NCBI GenBank assembly: GCA_947574505.1
Contig: CANPJW010000013.1
Span: 1 to 62,654 of the forward strand
Direction of reading: 5' to 3'
Length of the DNA: 62,654 nt
DNA from: an uncultured Bacteroides sp.
GTDB lineage: Bacteria > Bacteroidota > Bacteroidia > Bacteroidales > Bacteroidaceae
The position numbers and the translations under genes were made by a program. The notes beneath the pieces are model-generated. The model was given only the letters and a program-made list of their open reading frames with translations, made no database searches and was not told the DNA's origin. Positions 1 through 9,174 of the stretch are shown here, one piece after another. The first letter of the stretch is position 1, and every line of letters starts with the position of its first letter.

Positions 1-52
1 CTGGTCGGTAAAGCCTATCTAACATAATCTCAGGAAAATTTAAACAGGCTCT
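1..52 (+). repeat. 52-bp repeat, copy 1 (left edge of window)
   Basis: The first 52 bases match the repeat at 44385-44436 apart from a difference at the second base, and match the reverse complement of 62603-62654. The end reading AGAGCCTG (on the minus strand) faces into the window, so this looks like the inner terminus of a mobile element that continues past the left edge. The element body is not visible, so its family cannot be named. Confidence 0.85.
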
Positions 53-79
53 TAAAAGAACCTTACCTCTTGAAAAATC

Positions 80-1861
80 TTATTTCTCCTTTGCCAGTGT
101 AAAAACAAACTCCAGTCCGCCGCCCTGACTGTTCTTGGCAGAGATGCTGCCGCCATGAATGATAACCGCATTTTTCACGATAGCCAGTCCGAGTCCTGTT
201 CCGCCTAACTTCCGTGAGCGACCTTTGTCTACCCGGTAGAAGCGTTCGAAGAGACGGTTCAGATGTTCGGGTGACACACCTACGCCCGTATCGGCAAAGC
301 TGAAATAGTAGTAACTTTCATCTTCACGGAAACAGTTGATATTAATCTGAATGTTTGTGCCTGCATATGCAATGGCATTATCCATCAGATTACGGAAAAT
401 AGAATAAATCAGGGAATAATTTCCTTTGACCTGTATGCTCTTCTTTAAAGAATTAACCACCGTGATATGCTTCTCGTCTAGTTCCAGTGAAACTTCGTTG
501 ATGATATTTCCTACCAGTACACTGATATCCACCCGTTCCATATCAATCATGTTGGCAGCCTCATCCATGCGGGTAAGTACGGAAATATCACGCAACAAGC
601 GGCTCAACCGATTGCTTTGCGCATAGCAGCGTTCGAGGAATACATTAACCTTTTCGCGCGGTATATTCTCGTTATTGACGATAGTCTCCAAGTATCCTTG
701 AATACTGCTGACAGGCGTTTTCAACTCATGCGCGATGTTCTGTGTCAACTGCCGTTTCAGATTCACTTGTTCCTCTTCCTGGGTGACATCATTGATTGAA
801 ATCTCAAAGCTTGCATCTTGGAAGATGATACACTCGACGATAAACGTGCGTCCGTTCTTGTTGATGGTGATAGACATTCGCTTCTCGTCTTTTCCTCTTG
901 AACGCTGTTGCTGATTCTTATTTATAAAATGTATAATCTCTTTCAGTTCGCTGATGGCAAAGACCTCTTCCGTAGTTTCCAGGTTAGAGTCGGAAATCAG
1001 GTTGCTGTATTGGGTAAAGAGATTGTTGACAAGAATCTCCTTTTTGTCTTTTGTAAATACTCCCAGTCCTTCGTGCGAAATCTGAAGATGGGTAATCAGT
1101 TTCTCGCGTTCGATATAGAGAGCTTCTTTCGTTTCGTGCAGCCGCTTGTAGATTTGGATGATATGCTGCGATATTTCTCCCAGCTCATTATGCGGGAAAG
1201 CCGATTGCATCGTCATCTCGATAGGTTCGTTCCGGTCGGCACGCATGGCAAACTCCCGAAGTTGGCTGATGGAAGTCCCCAGTTTGTTCGTGAATTTGTA
1301 GAAGATAATCATCAGCAGCAAAGTTACGATTACGGTGAACCATAAGTAATGCGGGTCTGCTTGCAGATTATTGATAAGGCTTACATTATAAGGTAATGCC
1401 GAACGGAGAATATAATCTTTATAACGTGTAGCCGAATAAAAATAAGGAACTCCGGTTGTTTCGGAAGTACGGCGCACGTCATACCCGTTTCCGTGTTTAA
1501 GCGCCTTCTGCACTTCAGGACGGTTCAGATGGTTTTCCATCTGTTCGTCATGGTTCGGATAACTGTCGTAAATCACATTTCCATCCAGGTCGATGAGGGT
1601 AACACGCAAGTCTTCCAGAATATGATTATTGATATAATCGTTGATAATCCCGTCGTCAAGCGGTTGTTCATCCATCCGCTCGTAGAGACGGCTGTTGTAA
1701 TCCTGCAATTTGGTATTCAGCAGTTCTACTTTATACTCCCGTTCACGTTGGTACTGGTATGCAATGAAGCAGATGACGAATACCAGAAATAACGAGATAA
1801 CCGAAAGGAAAAGCTTCCGGCTGAAAGAAAGGAAATGTCTTTGAGTTACAGGCAGGTTCAT
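80..1861 (-). CDS. Membrane sensor histidine kinase (OmpR/PhoR-type partner)
   Basis: A 593-residue inner-membrane sensor kinase. The N-terminus has a membrane segment at about residues 17-37, an extracytoplasmic sensor region to about 172, and a second membrane segment at about 173-190. A HAMP-like linker and PAS-like region follow. The HisKA phospho-acceptor is His378 in the motif AHELKTPVSS. The ATP-binding domain shows the N box (NLMDNAIAYA), DTGVGV and GTGLGLAIV. It follows the regulator gene on the same strand after a 9-bp gap, so the two are co-transcribed from the promoter at about 2588-2619. The layout resembles PhoR-type phosphate kinases, but nothing here identifies the signal. Confidence 0.93.
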   Translation of the reverse strand: MNLPVTQRHFLSFSRKLFLSVISLFLVFVICFIAYQYQREREYKVELLNTKLQDYNSRLYERMDEQPLDDGIINDYINNHILEDLRVTLIDLDGNVIYDSYPNHDEQMENHLNRPEVQKALKHGNGYDVRRTSETTGVPYFYSATRYKDYILRSALPYNVSLINNLQADPHYLWFTVIVTLLLMIIFYKFTNKLGTSISQLREFAMRADRNEPIEMTMQSAFPHNELGEISQHIIQIYKRLHETKEALYIEREKLITHLQISHEGLGVFTKDKKEILVNNLFTQYSNLISDSNLETTEEVFAISELKEIIHFINKNQQQRSRGKDEKRMSITINKNGRTFIVECIIFQDASFEISINDVTQEEEQVNLKRQLTQNIAHELKTPVSSIQGYLETIVNNENIPREKVNVFLERCYAQSNRLSRLLRDISVLTRMDEAANMIDMERVDISVLVGNIINEVSLELDEKHITVVNSLKKSIQVKGNYSLIYSIFRNLMDNAIAYAGTNIQININCFREDESYYYFSFADTGVGVSPEHLNRLFERFYRVDKGRSRKLGGTGLGLAIVKNAVIIHGGSISAKNSQGGGLEFVFTLAKEK

Positions 1862-1870
1862 GATAAATAG

Positions 1871-2560
1871 TTATTCAGTTTCAAAACAGTATCCGTATCC
1901 GAGACGTGTGACAATGCATTTGCCGTACACTCCTATCTTTTTGCGCAAACGGGTGATGTTCACGTCGATAGTGCGGTCCAGTACATACACTTCGTCGCTC
2001 CAGATACGTGCCAGAATATCTTCACGCGAGAATACGCGTCCTTTATTCTGTACCAATAGAAGCAGAATTTCAAATTCTTTTTTGGTCAATGACACTTCTT
2101 CGTCGTCGATACTCGCTTTCTTCTTGGTGATGTCGATGACAAGTGTCTGGTAAGTAAGCCGTTCGGGTGCTCTTTCCGTTTCCGTTGTCGCCGTACGTCT
2201 CAGTACGGCTTTCACACGGGCTATGACTTCGCGTAGAGAGAAAGGCTTCGAGATATAATCGTCCGCGCCCAGGTTGAATCCTGTTATGGTATCGTTTTCA
2301 GTATCTTTTGCCGTGATGAAGATGATAGGCACTTTGGCTGTTTTCTTGTCTTTCTTCAGCATGTTCGCCATTTTGAATCCGGAGATTTCTCCCATCATCA
2401 CATCGAGGAGAATTAAATGGTAGCTGCTGATGTCCATCTTCAGTGCTTCTTCGGCAGAGTTTGCGGTATCTACCTCATAACCTTCGTTCTCAAGATTGAA
2501 TTTCAGAATCTCGCAGAGGTCTTCTTCATCGTCGACAACTAAAATACGGGTTTCATTCAT
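1871..2560 (-). CDS. OmpR/PhoB-family response regulator
   Basis: A 229-residue regulator with an N-terminal receiver domain, where the phospho-acceptor is Asp53 in LILLDVMMG and the acidic pocket is VVDDEED. The C-terminal winged-helix DNA-binding domain ends in TRLRKKIG and LGYGYCFE, typical of OmpR family members. It is the first gene of a two-gene operon with the downstream kinase. In family terms the kinase phosphorylates Asp53 and the dimer then binds direct repeats upstream of its targets. The targets cannot be read from this window. Confidence 0.95.
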   Translation of the reverse strand: MNETRILVVDDEEDLCEILKFNLENEGYEVDTANSAEEALKMDISSYHLILLDVMMGEISGFKMANMLKKDKKTAKVPIIFITAKDTENDTITGFNLGADDYISKPFSLREVIARVKAVLRRTATTETERAPERLTYQTLVIDITKKKASIDDEEVSLTKKEFEILLLLVQNKGRVFSREDILARIWSDEVYVLDRTIDVNITRLRKKIGVYGKCIVTRLGYGYCFETE

Positions 2561-2587
2561 AAGATGTATCTAATTAATGTGATATGA

Positions 2588-2619
2588 CAAAGTTACGTTT
2601 TTATTTTATTCGATGCAAA
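2588..2619 (-). promoter_or_regulatory. Bacteroides-type promoter of the two-component operon
   Basis: On the minus strand TTTGC (2619-2615) and TAACTTTG (2595-2588) match the Bacteroides -33 and TAnnTTTG -7 elements with about 19-20 bp between them. They sit just upstream of the regulator start at 2560. Confidence 0.7.
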
Positions 2620-2802
2620 GATGAGAAGGCTTTGTTACGGTCAGATGAAACAGATGTTACAATCGCGTTACATTTCTTGGTTTATGGGAATTGATATGGA
2701 ATATGGAAGTTTTTATGGATTGTAAGAGGAAAAAACGCCTGCTATTTGTTATCTTTGTTAGCGAGAAATGATAGAAATGTTTGATAATAGAAACTACAAA
2801 CG

Positions 2803-3996
2803 ATGATAAAAATTGACTTGAAACGGCATAAGCGCGAAGTAATAGGTGCGGTTATCGTACTGTTGCTCCTGCTTGGCGGTGTGTCCGTCTTTAAATATAC
2901 CTCTTTCAATACAGGCTTTGAGATAACAGATGATTTGGGTGGAAACATCTTTCCCTCGGCTATTCTATCCGTAGCCACTACCGATGCACAAGTTATCATA
3001 CCTTCGGATTCCACCTATTTAGGAAATCCGAAATCATGTATTGCTGTCCGCTTGAAATCAAAGACAGCATACAGCCGTGTACGCATTGAAGTGGCCGAAA
3101 CTCCTTTTTTTTCCCGCTCCGTATCGGAGTTTGTATTGAACAAACCGCGTACGGAGTATACGGTTTATCCGGATATAATATGGGATTACGAAGCGTTGAA
3201 GAACAACGTGCAAGCCGAGCCGGTAAGCGTTGCCGTGACCGTCGAGATGAACGGGAAGGACTTGGGACAACGGGTACGTACTTTCTCTGTTCGCAGTATC
3301 AATGAATGTCTGCTGGGTTATGTGGCGAACGGAACCAGGTTTCACGATACAAGCATCTTCTTTGCCGCCTATGTCAATGAAGAGAATCCGATGATTGACC
3401 AATTGCTCCGCGAAGCATTGAATACCCGTATTGTCAATCGTTTCCTTGGCTATCAGAGCAAGGCTAAAGGAATGGTAGACAGGCAGGTGTATGCACTTTG
3501 GAATATTTTGCAGAAACGCAAGTTCCGTTATAGCTCCGTTTCCAATACCAGCCTTTCAAGCAATGTCGTATTCTCGCAGCGTGTCCGTACGTTTGACGAT
3601 GCGTTGGAATCCTCGCAAATCAACTGTGTGGACGGTAGTGTATTGTTCGCGTCCTTGCTTCGCGCCATTAATATCGACCCTATCCTTGTGCGTACACCGG
3701 GACATATGTTTGTGGGTTACTACACGGATAATTCGCATACCGACAAGAACTTTTTGGAGACAACGATGATTGGTGATGTTGACCTGGACGATTTCTTCCC
3801 CGACGAACAACTGGACTCCACAATGGTCGGCAAGTCGCAGAACGAAATGTCATTGCTTACCTTCGAGAAATCCAAACAATATGCCAATAAGAAGTACAAA
3901 GAGAATGAAGAAGGCATCCATTCCGGCAAGCTGAACTATATGTTTTTGGAAATTTCCAAAGAGGTGCGCAGGAAAATACAGCCGATAGGTAAATAG
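2803..3996 (+). CDS. Membrane-anchored transglutaminase-like protein
   Basis: A 397-residue protein with a short basic N-terminus and one membrane segment at about residues 13-30, so the bulk is probably periplasmic. The C-terminal half holds a transglutaminase-like (papain-fold) core: Cys275 in SQINCVDGSVLFASLLR and His301 in RTPGHMFVGYY fit the catalytic Cys and His of that superfamily, with an Asp probably further on. No substrate can be deduced. A -7-like TATCTTTG at 2750-2757 precedes the gene without a clear -33 partner. Other members of the fold are proteases or peptidoglycan-linked enzymes, so its activity is open. Confidence 0.8.
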   Translation: MIKIDLKRHKREVIGAVIVLLLLLGGVSVFKYTSFNTGFEITDDLGGNIFPSAILSVATTDAQVIIPSDSTYLGNPKSCIAVRLKSKTAYSRVRIEVAETPFFSRSVSEFVLNKPRTEYTVYPDIIWDYEALKNNVQAEPVSVAVTVEMNGKDLGQRVRTFSVRSINECLLGYVANGTRFHDTSIFFAAYVNEENPMIDQLLREALNTRIVNRFLGYQSKAKGMVDRQVYALWNILQKRKFRYSSVSNTSLSSNVVFSQRVRTFDDALESSQINCVDGSVLFASLLRAINIDPILVRTPGHMFVGYYTDNSHTDKNFLETTMIGDVDLDDFFPDEQLDSTMVGKSQNEMSLLTFEKSKQYANKKYKENEEGIHSGKLNYMFLEISKEVRRKIQPIGK

Positions 3997-4067
3997 TTTC
4001 TTATCTATCTTCATGCAATTTCCCTATTTTATTGTATTTTTGCCAAGTAATCATTTAATGAAAAAGG

Positions 4068-4874
4068 ATGCAAGGCAAGAAATTTATCTCCCCCGGAGCA
4101 TGGTTTTCCATGAACTATCCATCGGACTGGAATGAGTTTGAAGATGGCGAAGGCTCTTTTCTTTTCTATAATCCCGATGTATGGACGGGAAATTTTCGTA
4201 TTTCCGCATTTAAAGGCAAGGCCGGTTATGGCAAAGACGCCATCCGCCAGGAACTGAGTGAGAACGATTCGGCTTCATTGGTAAAAGTTGGAACGTTGGA
4301 ATGTGCGTACAGCAAAGAAATGTTTCAAGAAGAAGGAACCTATTATACTTCCCATGTCTGGATTACAGGCATTGACAATATTGCTTTTGAATGTTCCTTC
4401 ACCGTCCCTAAGGGCGGAAGCGTGCAAGAAGCTGAAGATATAATCAAGACTTTGGAGATACGCAAAGAAGGGGAGAAGTATCCTGCCGAACTGATACCTG
4501 TCCGTCTTTCGGAGATTTTCCAGATTAATGAAGGATACGAATGGGTGGTATCTATTGTAAAACAAGAACTGAAAAAAGATTTTCAGGGCATAGAAGAAGA
4601 CCTCGAAAAACTTCAGCAAGTGATTGATAGCGGTAAGATTGGCTCGAAAAAGAAAGAAGAATGGTTGGCAATCGGCATCACAGTCTGTATAATTTTGACG
4701 AATGAAGTGGAAGGTATGGAATGGAAAACATTGGTTGATGGCAACCGTGAAGCCCCTGTGCTCCAATATGAAGACCGGATTATCGACCCGATGAAACTGG
4801 CATGGAGCAAAGTAAAGGCAGGAGGACCTTGTAATGTCATTGAAGAGTATAAATCCGTGATTATTAATCACTAA
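4068..4874 (+). CDS. DUF3805/DUF3806-like protein of unknown function
   Basis: A 268-residue soluble protein without signal peptide or membrane segment. The N-terminal part (SPGAWFSMNYPSDWNEFED, then WTGNFRISAF) resembles the PsbP/Mog1-like fold seen in DUF3805. The C-terminal part from about residue 150 is a helical domain like DUF3806. I make that link from memory of the family pattern. TATTTTTG at 4035-4042 fits a -7 element just upstream. The next gene starts 27 bp after its stop, so the two may share a transcript. Function unknown. Confidence 0.7.
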   Translation: MQGKKFISPGAWFSMNYPSDWNEFEDGEGSFLFYNPDVWTGNFRISAFKGKAGYGKDAIRQELSENDSASLVKVGTLECAYSKEMFQEEGTYYTSHVWITGIDNIAFECSFTVPKGGSVQEAEDIIKTLEIRKEGEKYPAELIPVRLSEIFQINEGYEWVVSIVKQELKKDFQGIEEDLEKLQQVIDSGKIGSKKKEEWLAIGITVCIILTNEVEGMEWKTLVDGNREAPVLQYEDRIIDPMKLAWSKVKAGGPCNVIEEYKSVIINH

Positions 4875-4901
4875 CTACTAACCGACTAATCACTAAATTA
4901 C

Positions 4902-6770
4902 GTGGCTGTACCTTATTTACAGATAGATAACCTGACCAAGTCCTTCGGCGACTTGGTTCTTTTTGAAAATATATCTTTGGGCATTGCCGAAGGTCAGCGT
5001 GTAGGGCTGATAGCGAAGAACGGCAGCGGCAAAACCACCTTGTTGAATATCATCGCCGGAAAAGAAGGTTATGATAGCGGCAGCATTGTTTTCCGCCGCG
5101 ATCTTCGTGTAGATTACTTGGAACAAGACCCGCAATACCCCGAAGAGTTGACTGTGCTCGAAGCCTGTTTCCATCATGGCAACAGCACCATAGAACTTAT
5201 AAAGGAGTACGAACGTTGCATGGCAACCGAAGGGTATCCGGGACTGGAAGACCTTTTGGCGCGTATGGACCAGGAGAAAGCCTGGGAATACGAACAGAAA
5301 GCCAAGCAAATCCTTTCGCAACTCAAAATCCGTAACTTCGACCAGAAGGTGAAGCAACTGTCCGGCGGACAGTTGAAACGTGTCGCCCTAGCCAACGCCT
5401 TGATTACCGAACCGGAACTCCTGATTCTCGATGAGCCCACCAACCACCTCGATCTTGATATGACCGAATGGCTCGAAGACTACCTGCGCCGTACCAACCT
5501 CAGCCTGCTGATGGTGACCCATGACCGCTACTTCCTCGACCGTGTCTGCTCGGAAATCATCGAAATAGACAATCAGCAAGTCTACCAATATAAAGGTAGT
5601 TACAGCTATTACCTCGAGAAACGCCAGGAACGTATCGAAGCTAAAAGCGTAGAAATAGAACGTGCCAACAACCTTTACCGTACGGAACTCGACTGGATGC
5701 GCCGGATGCCTCAGGCACGCGGTCACAAAGCCCGCTACCGTGAAGACGCTTTCTATGAACTGGAAAAAGTGGCAAAACAGCGTTTCAACAACGATAACGT
5801 AAAACTGGAAGTAAAGGCATCCTATATCGGCAGCAAGATATTCGAAGCCGACCATCTGTACAAGAGTTTCGGCGACCTGAAAATTCTGGAAGACTTCTCT
5901 TATATCTTCTCCCGCTATGAGAAGATGGGAATCGTAGGAAACAACGGAACCGGAAAATCGACTTTCATCAAGATACTAATGGGGCAAGTACAACCCGATA
6001 GCGGCACAGTGGACATCGGCGAAACGGTCCGCTTCGGCTATTACTCGCAAGACGGGCTTCAGTTTGACGAACAGATGAAAGTGATTGACGTCATTCAGGA
6101 CATTGCCGAGGTAATTGAACTGGGTAATGGAAAGAAACTGACTGCTTCGCAATTCTTGCAGCATTTCCTGTTTACTCCCGAAACGCAGCATAGCTATGTC
6201 TACAAACTGAGTGGGGGAGAGCGCCGCCGTCTTTACCTGTGCACCATCTTGATGCGTAATCCAAACTTCCTGGTGCTTGACGAACCTACCAACGACCTTG
6301 ATATTATCACATTGAATGTGCTCGAAGAATATCTTCGGAACTTCAAAGGCTGCGTCATCGTCGTTTCCCACGACCGTTACTTTATGGACAAGGTAGTAGA
6401 CCACCTGATGGTGTTCAACGGACAGGGAGATATCCGCGATTTCCCCGGAAATTACAGTGACTACCGCGACTGGAAAGACGCGAAAGCTCAAAAAGAGAAA
6501 GAAGCCGAAAAACCGCAGGAAGAAAAGACAGCCCGTGTCCGCCTGAACGACAAGCGGAAAATGAGCTTCAAGGAAAAGCGCGAATTCGAACAACTGGAAA
6601 AGGAGATAGCCGACTTGGAAGCGGAAAAAGCCCGGATTGAAGAACTCCTTTGCAGCGGCACGCTCTCCGTTGACGAACTGACCGGGAAATCGAAACGCCT
6701 GCCCGAAGTAAATGACTTGATTGATGAGAAAACAATGCGTTGGCTGGAACTTAGCGAAATAGAAGGTTGA
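4902..6770 (+). CDS. ABC-F family ATPase (Uup/EttA type)
   Basis: A 622-residue soluble protein with two ABC ATPase domains in tandem and no membrane segments, the hallmark of ABC-F proteins, which act on the ribosome or on DNA rather than in transport. Domain 1 has a Walker A with Lys44 (AKNGSGKTTL), signature LSGGQLKR and Walker B LLILDEPTNHLD. Domain 2 has VGNNGTGKSTF, LSGGERRR and FLVLDEPTNDLD. A charged linker joins them and the C-terminus is coiled coil (EFEQLEKEIADLEAE), as in Uup. The start is GTG. Subfamily assignment (Uup versus others) is inferred from the C-terminal coiled coil. Confidence 0.93.
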   Translation: MAVPYLQIDNLTKSFGDLVLFENISLGIAEGQRVGLIAKNGSGKTTLLNIIAGKEGYDSGSIVFRRDLRVDYLEQDPQYPEELTVLEACFHHGNSTIELIKEYERCMATEGYPGLEDLLARMDQEKAWEYEQKAKQILSQLKIRNFDQKVKQLSGGQLKRVALANALITEPELLILDEPTNHLDLDMTEWLEDYLRRTNLSLLMVTHDRYFLDRVCSEIIEIDNQQVYQYKGSYSYYLEKRQERIEAKSVEIERANNLYRTELDWMRRMPQARGHKARYREDAFYELEKVAKQRFNNDNVKLEVKASYIGSKIFEADHLYKSFGDLKILEDFSYIFSRYEKMGIVGNNGTGKSTFIKILMGQVQPDSGTVDIGETVRFGYYSQDGLQFDEQMKVIDVIQDIAEVIELGNGKKLTASQFLQHFLFTPETQHSYVYKLSGGERRRLYLCTILMRNPNFLVLDEPTNDLDIITLNVLEEYLRNFKGCVIVVSHDRYFMDKVVDHLMVFNGQGDIRDFPGNYSDYRDWKDAKAQKEKEAEKPQEEKTARVRLNDKRKMSFKEKREFEQLEKEIADLEAEKARIEELLCSGTLSVDELTGKSKRLPEVNDLIDEKTMRWLELSEIEG

Positions 6771-6780
6771 ACCGTGTCGC

Positions 6781-6860
6781 TATATTGGCACGCTTGTGCC
6801 TGTATAGTGGCATCGCAGTGCCTATATAGTGGCACAGTTATGCCAATTCGTTGGCACAAA
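6781..6860. repeat. 22-bp tandem repeats, each with a small palindrome
   Basis: Between the ABC-F gene and the phosphatase gene lie three full units and one partial unit with a 22-bp period (6781-6802, 6803-6824, 6825-6846, 6847-6860). Each full unit starts TATA(T/G)TGGCA and contains GGCA-N6-TGCC, a short inverted repeat. The right-hand units are more worn. The array could form small hairpins or serve as protein-binding sites. No function is known to me. Confidence 0.75.
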
Positions 6861-6924
6861 CATAGTTCGGTATATTGCTGTGGCAACCTGATAATGATAA
6901 TAACCCTGATAACATAATCTTTAT

Positions 6925-7764
6925 ATGACGAACCTAACCAATTACCATAGCCATTGTCTGTATTGTGACGGACGAGCCAATATGGAAGACTTTATACGTT
7001 TTGCCATTAGTGAAGGCTTTACTTCCTATGGCATCTCTTCCCATGCCCCGCTGCCGTTTTCCACTGCATGGACTATGGAATGGGACAGAATGGAAGATTA
7101 TCTTTCCGAATTCTTCCGTCTCAGAAAGAAATACGCGGATAAGATAGAGCTTGCCATCGGTCTTGAAATAGACTATCTGAATGAGGACAGCAATCCTTCT
7201 TTACCCCGTTTTCAGGAACTACCTCTCGATTATCGCATCGGTTCTGTGCATATGCTATATTCCCCGGAAGGTAAGATTGTCGACATTGACACTCCGGCAG
7301 CTCATTTCCGTGAATTGGTTGATGCCCATTTTGATGGCGACCTTGATTTTGTTGTCCGCCTGTATTATAAGAATCTTCTTCATATGGTAGAATTGGGTGG
7401 TTTTGATATCGTTGGTCATGCGGACAAGATGCATTACAATGCTTCCTGCTACCGTCCCGGATTACTGGACGAACCGTGGTATGACGCTTTAGTCCGTGAT
7501 TATTTCGCAGCGATAGCCCGTCATGGATATATTGTCGAAATCAACACCAAGGCTTATCACGAATTAGGCACATTCTATCCCAATGAACGTTATTTCAATT
7601 TCTTGAAAGACTTGGGTATCCGCGTACAAGTGAATAGTGATGCCCACTATCCCGAAAGAATAAACAATGCTCGTCCCGAAGGCTTGGCAGCTTTGAAGAA
7701 AGCAGGCTTCACGTCGGTGGTGGAGTGGCATGGCGGAAAGTGGGAAGATAGAGGCATACTGTAG
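6925..7764 (+). CDS. PHP-domain histidinol-phosphatase-like protein
   Basis: A 279-residue PHP (polymerase and histidinol phosphatase) domain protein. The metal-binding signatures are visible: YHSHCLYCDG near the N-terminus, GLEIDYL, GSVHML, GHADKM and NSDAHYPE near the C-terminus. This set fits the HisJ/HisK type that hydrolyses L-histidinol phosphate in histidine synthesis. No his genes are nearby, so a role on another phosphoester is possible. It stands alone between the repeat array and a degraded region. Confidence 0.85.
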   Translation: MTNLTNYHSHCLYCDGRANMEDFIRFAISEGFTSYGISSHAPLPFSTAWTMEWDRMEDYLSEFFRLRKKYADKIELAIGLEIDYLNEDSNPSLPRFQELPLDYRIGSVHMLYSPEGKIVDIDTPAAHFRELVDAHFDGDLDFVVRLYYKNLLHMVELGGFDIVGHADKMHYNASCYRPGLLDEPWYDALVRDYFAAIARHGYIVEINTKAYHELGTFYPNERYFNFLKDLGIRVQVNSDAHYPERINNARPEGLAALKKAGFTSVVEWHGGKWEDRGIL

Positions 7765-7780
7765 ATAACATGTTTTTCGT

Positions 7781-8034
7781 CTACATATCTTCCAATGAAT
7801 AGCCTTTGTATTCTATGTGGTATCTTTTTAATTCACTGATTACCTTTTTTGCCTTTTCTTCAAGTACAGGGATGGAGATTTTAGTACGGTTGATTTTTAC
7901 TTCTGCTATTGTGGCAACTCGTTCGATGCGATTTACTGCCACAATATCTATTTCATTTCCGCCCAGAGCTGGATGATTGCTTTATTATATCCATACTTTG
8001 CCGCTGCTTCGTTTATGTTTATCCATTTCGACAT
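7781..8034 (-). pseudogene. Relic of a DUF234-type AAA ATPase (C-terminal end)
   Basis: Read on the minus strand, 7963-7781 encodes GGNEIDIVAVNRIERVATIA and continues to a stop after the ending KGYSLEDM. This matches the C-terminal end of Bacteroides ATPases with a DUF234 domain (usual length about 450 residues or more). Upstream in that frame there are stops at once, and the ATG at 8034 opens a different frame that ends at TAG within the fragment. So only about 60 codons remain, with no ATPase motifs. It lies between the phosphatase gene and the HipA-like gene. Confidence 0.6.
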
Positions 8035-8055
8035 GATGCTTCTTTTCTACGGTTT

Positions 8056-9174
8056 TCATACATCGGAAATAGCATCTTTATAATCTTTAGATAAGATTTC
8101 ATCACACTGGTCTGCTACTTGTCTGATAATTGATAATCCTTTTTTCTTAGGAATACGGATGCTTTCTCCAACTACTAACATATCTTCAATTGTCGGTTTT
8201 CCGTGGTTATTGACGGACGTAGCGTGTTCGCCGTTATATCCGGAACATAAAGTAAGGTCGTAGGCGGGAGCCAAGTGCCATTTGTTTTTTTTATAGATGA
8301 AACTGAAATTCTTGGCATGGTCGTCCTTGTTGTCTGTCAAGATGTTGAAGACCATACGTCGAAACATTTCGTCTACTTGAAGAGGGTCTTGCGTGAGGAA
8401 TCCGGTAAGGTGTAACAGGGTTTTATAATCTAATCTTGGCTGCAGAATAGATTCATTCAAGAGTGCTCCGGCAGTTGCAATGTGGATGCGTTGTCTTGCT
8501 TCTATATCAAAACGTTTGGTGGCAAAATATTTATCATCCAGTAGCTTGAAGTCAGGTACGTTAATTCCGCACTGGCGTGCTATCTCATTATATCGGTACT
8601 CCATTAGCCCCATATCTTTAGGGTCGTAAGTATGCCTGAATTTCACCAACCACGAACCTTCGGTATCATGGAAAAGACATTTCGGACGACAGCCACCTGA
8701 GTTGCCACTGTTGAAGTAGAGTATATCTTCGTCTTTATCCGATTTTTCTGACAATACGTCCAATGCCATTTGTTGAAGGTCATCCAAATCTGGGAGTGAC
8801 TTTTCTTCTCCGATATAAGTCTCGGGGATATAGCATAATGCTCCCATACCCGAACAACCAATGATGCTTAACCGCTGAATAGGGGTTAAATCCATATCGT
8901 TCACTCCTTGCTTTTTTAATAGGCGATTCAGTAAGTAGCGACCATATCCATCGGGGAGACTGTCCTCGAAGATGCCGAAATTACCCCAAAAAGGTTCGGG
9001 TTGGGCAATAAATAAATCGGGCTTTAAAGGTAACTCTAGCGGAGAGATGGAGAAGCCGTTTGCCAACCATTCTTTATCATATTGGAAGGCGCAAAGACGG
9101 TTGTCGGGAGTCATGGTTAACTCTCCCACAGTCTGTTCGTGGTAAGTTACCGTTAGCTTATTTATCAATTTCAT
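8056..9174 (-). CDS. HipA-family serine/threonine kinase (toxin-like)
   Basis: A 372-residue protein of the HipA family. The N-terminal HipA_N-like region ends near residue 100 (EDSLPDGYGRYLLNRLL). Kinase-like elements follow: a glycine-rich stretch NSGGCRPKCLF, the catalytic loop NILTDNKDDHAKNFSF and the metal-binding motif PAYDLTLC. In the family these proteins phosphorylate cellular targets such as a tRNA synthetase and are held by a cognate HTH antitoxin. That partner is encoded just upstream with a 17-bp gene overlap. At 372 residues it is shorter than E. coli HipA (about 440). The catalytic motifs look intact. Confidence 0.88.
   Translation of the reverse strand: MKLINKLTVTYHEQTVGELTMTPDNRLCAFQYDKEWLANGFSISPLELPLKPDLFIAQPEPFWGNFGIFEDSLPDGYGRYLLNRLLKKQGVNDMDLTPIQRLSIIGCSGMGALCYIPETYIGEEKSLPDLDDLQQMALDVLSEKSDKDEDILYFNSGNSGGCRPKCLFHDTEGSWLVKFRHTYDPKDMGLMEYRYNEIARQCGINVPDFKLLDDKYFATKRFDIEARQRIHIATAGALLNESILQPRLDYKTLLHLTGFLTQDPLQVDEMFRRMVFNILTDNKDDHAKNFSFIYKKNKWHLAPAYDLTLCSGYNGEHATSVNNHGKPTIEDMLVVGESIRIPKKKGLSIIRQVADQCDEILSKDYKDAISDV

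Noticed and set aside
6781..6860. CRISPR array
   Set aside because: The units are contiguous with a 22-bp period and no unique spacers, so it is a plain tandem repeat. No cas genes are in the window.
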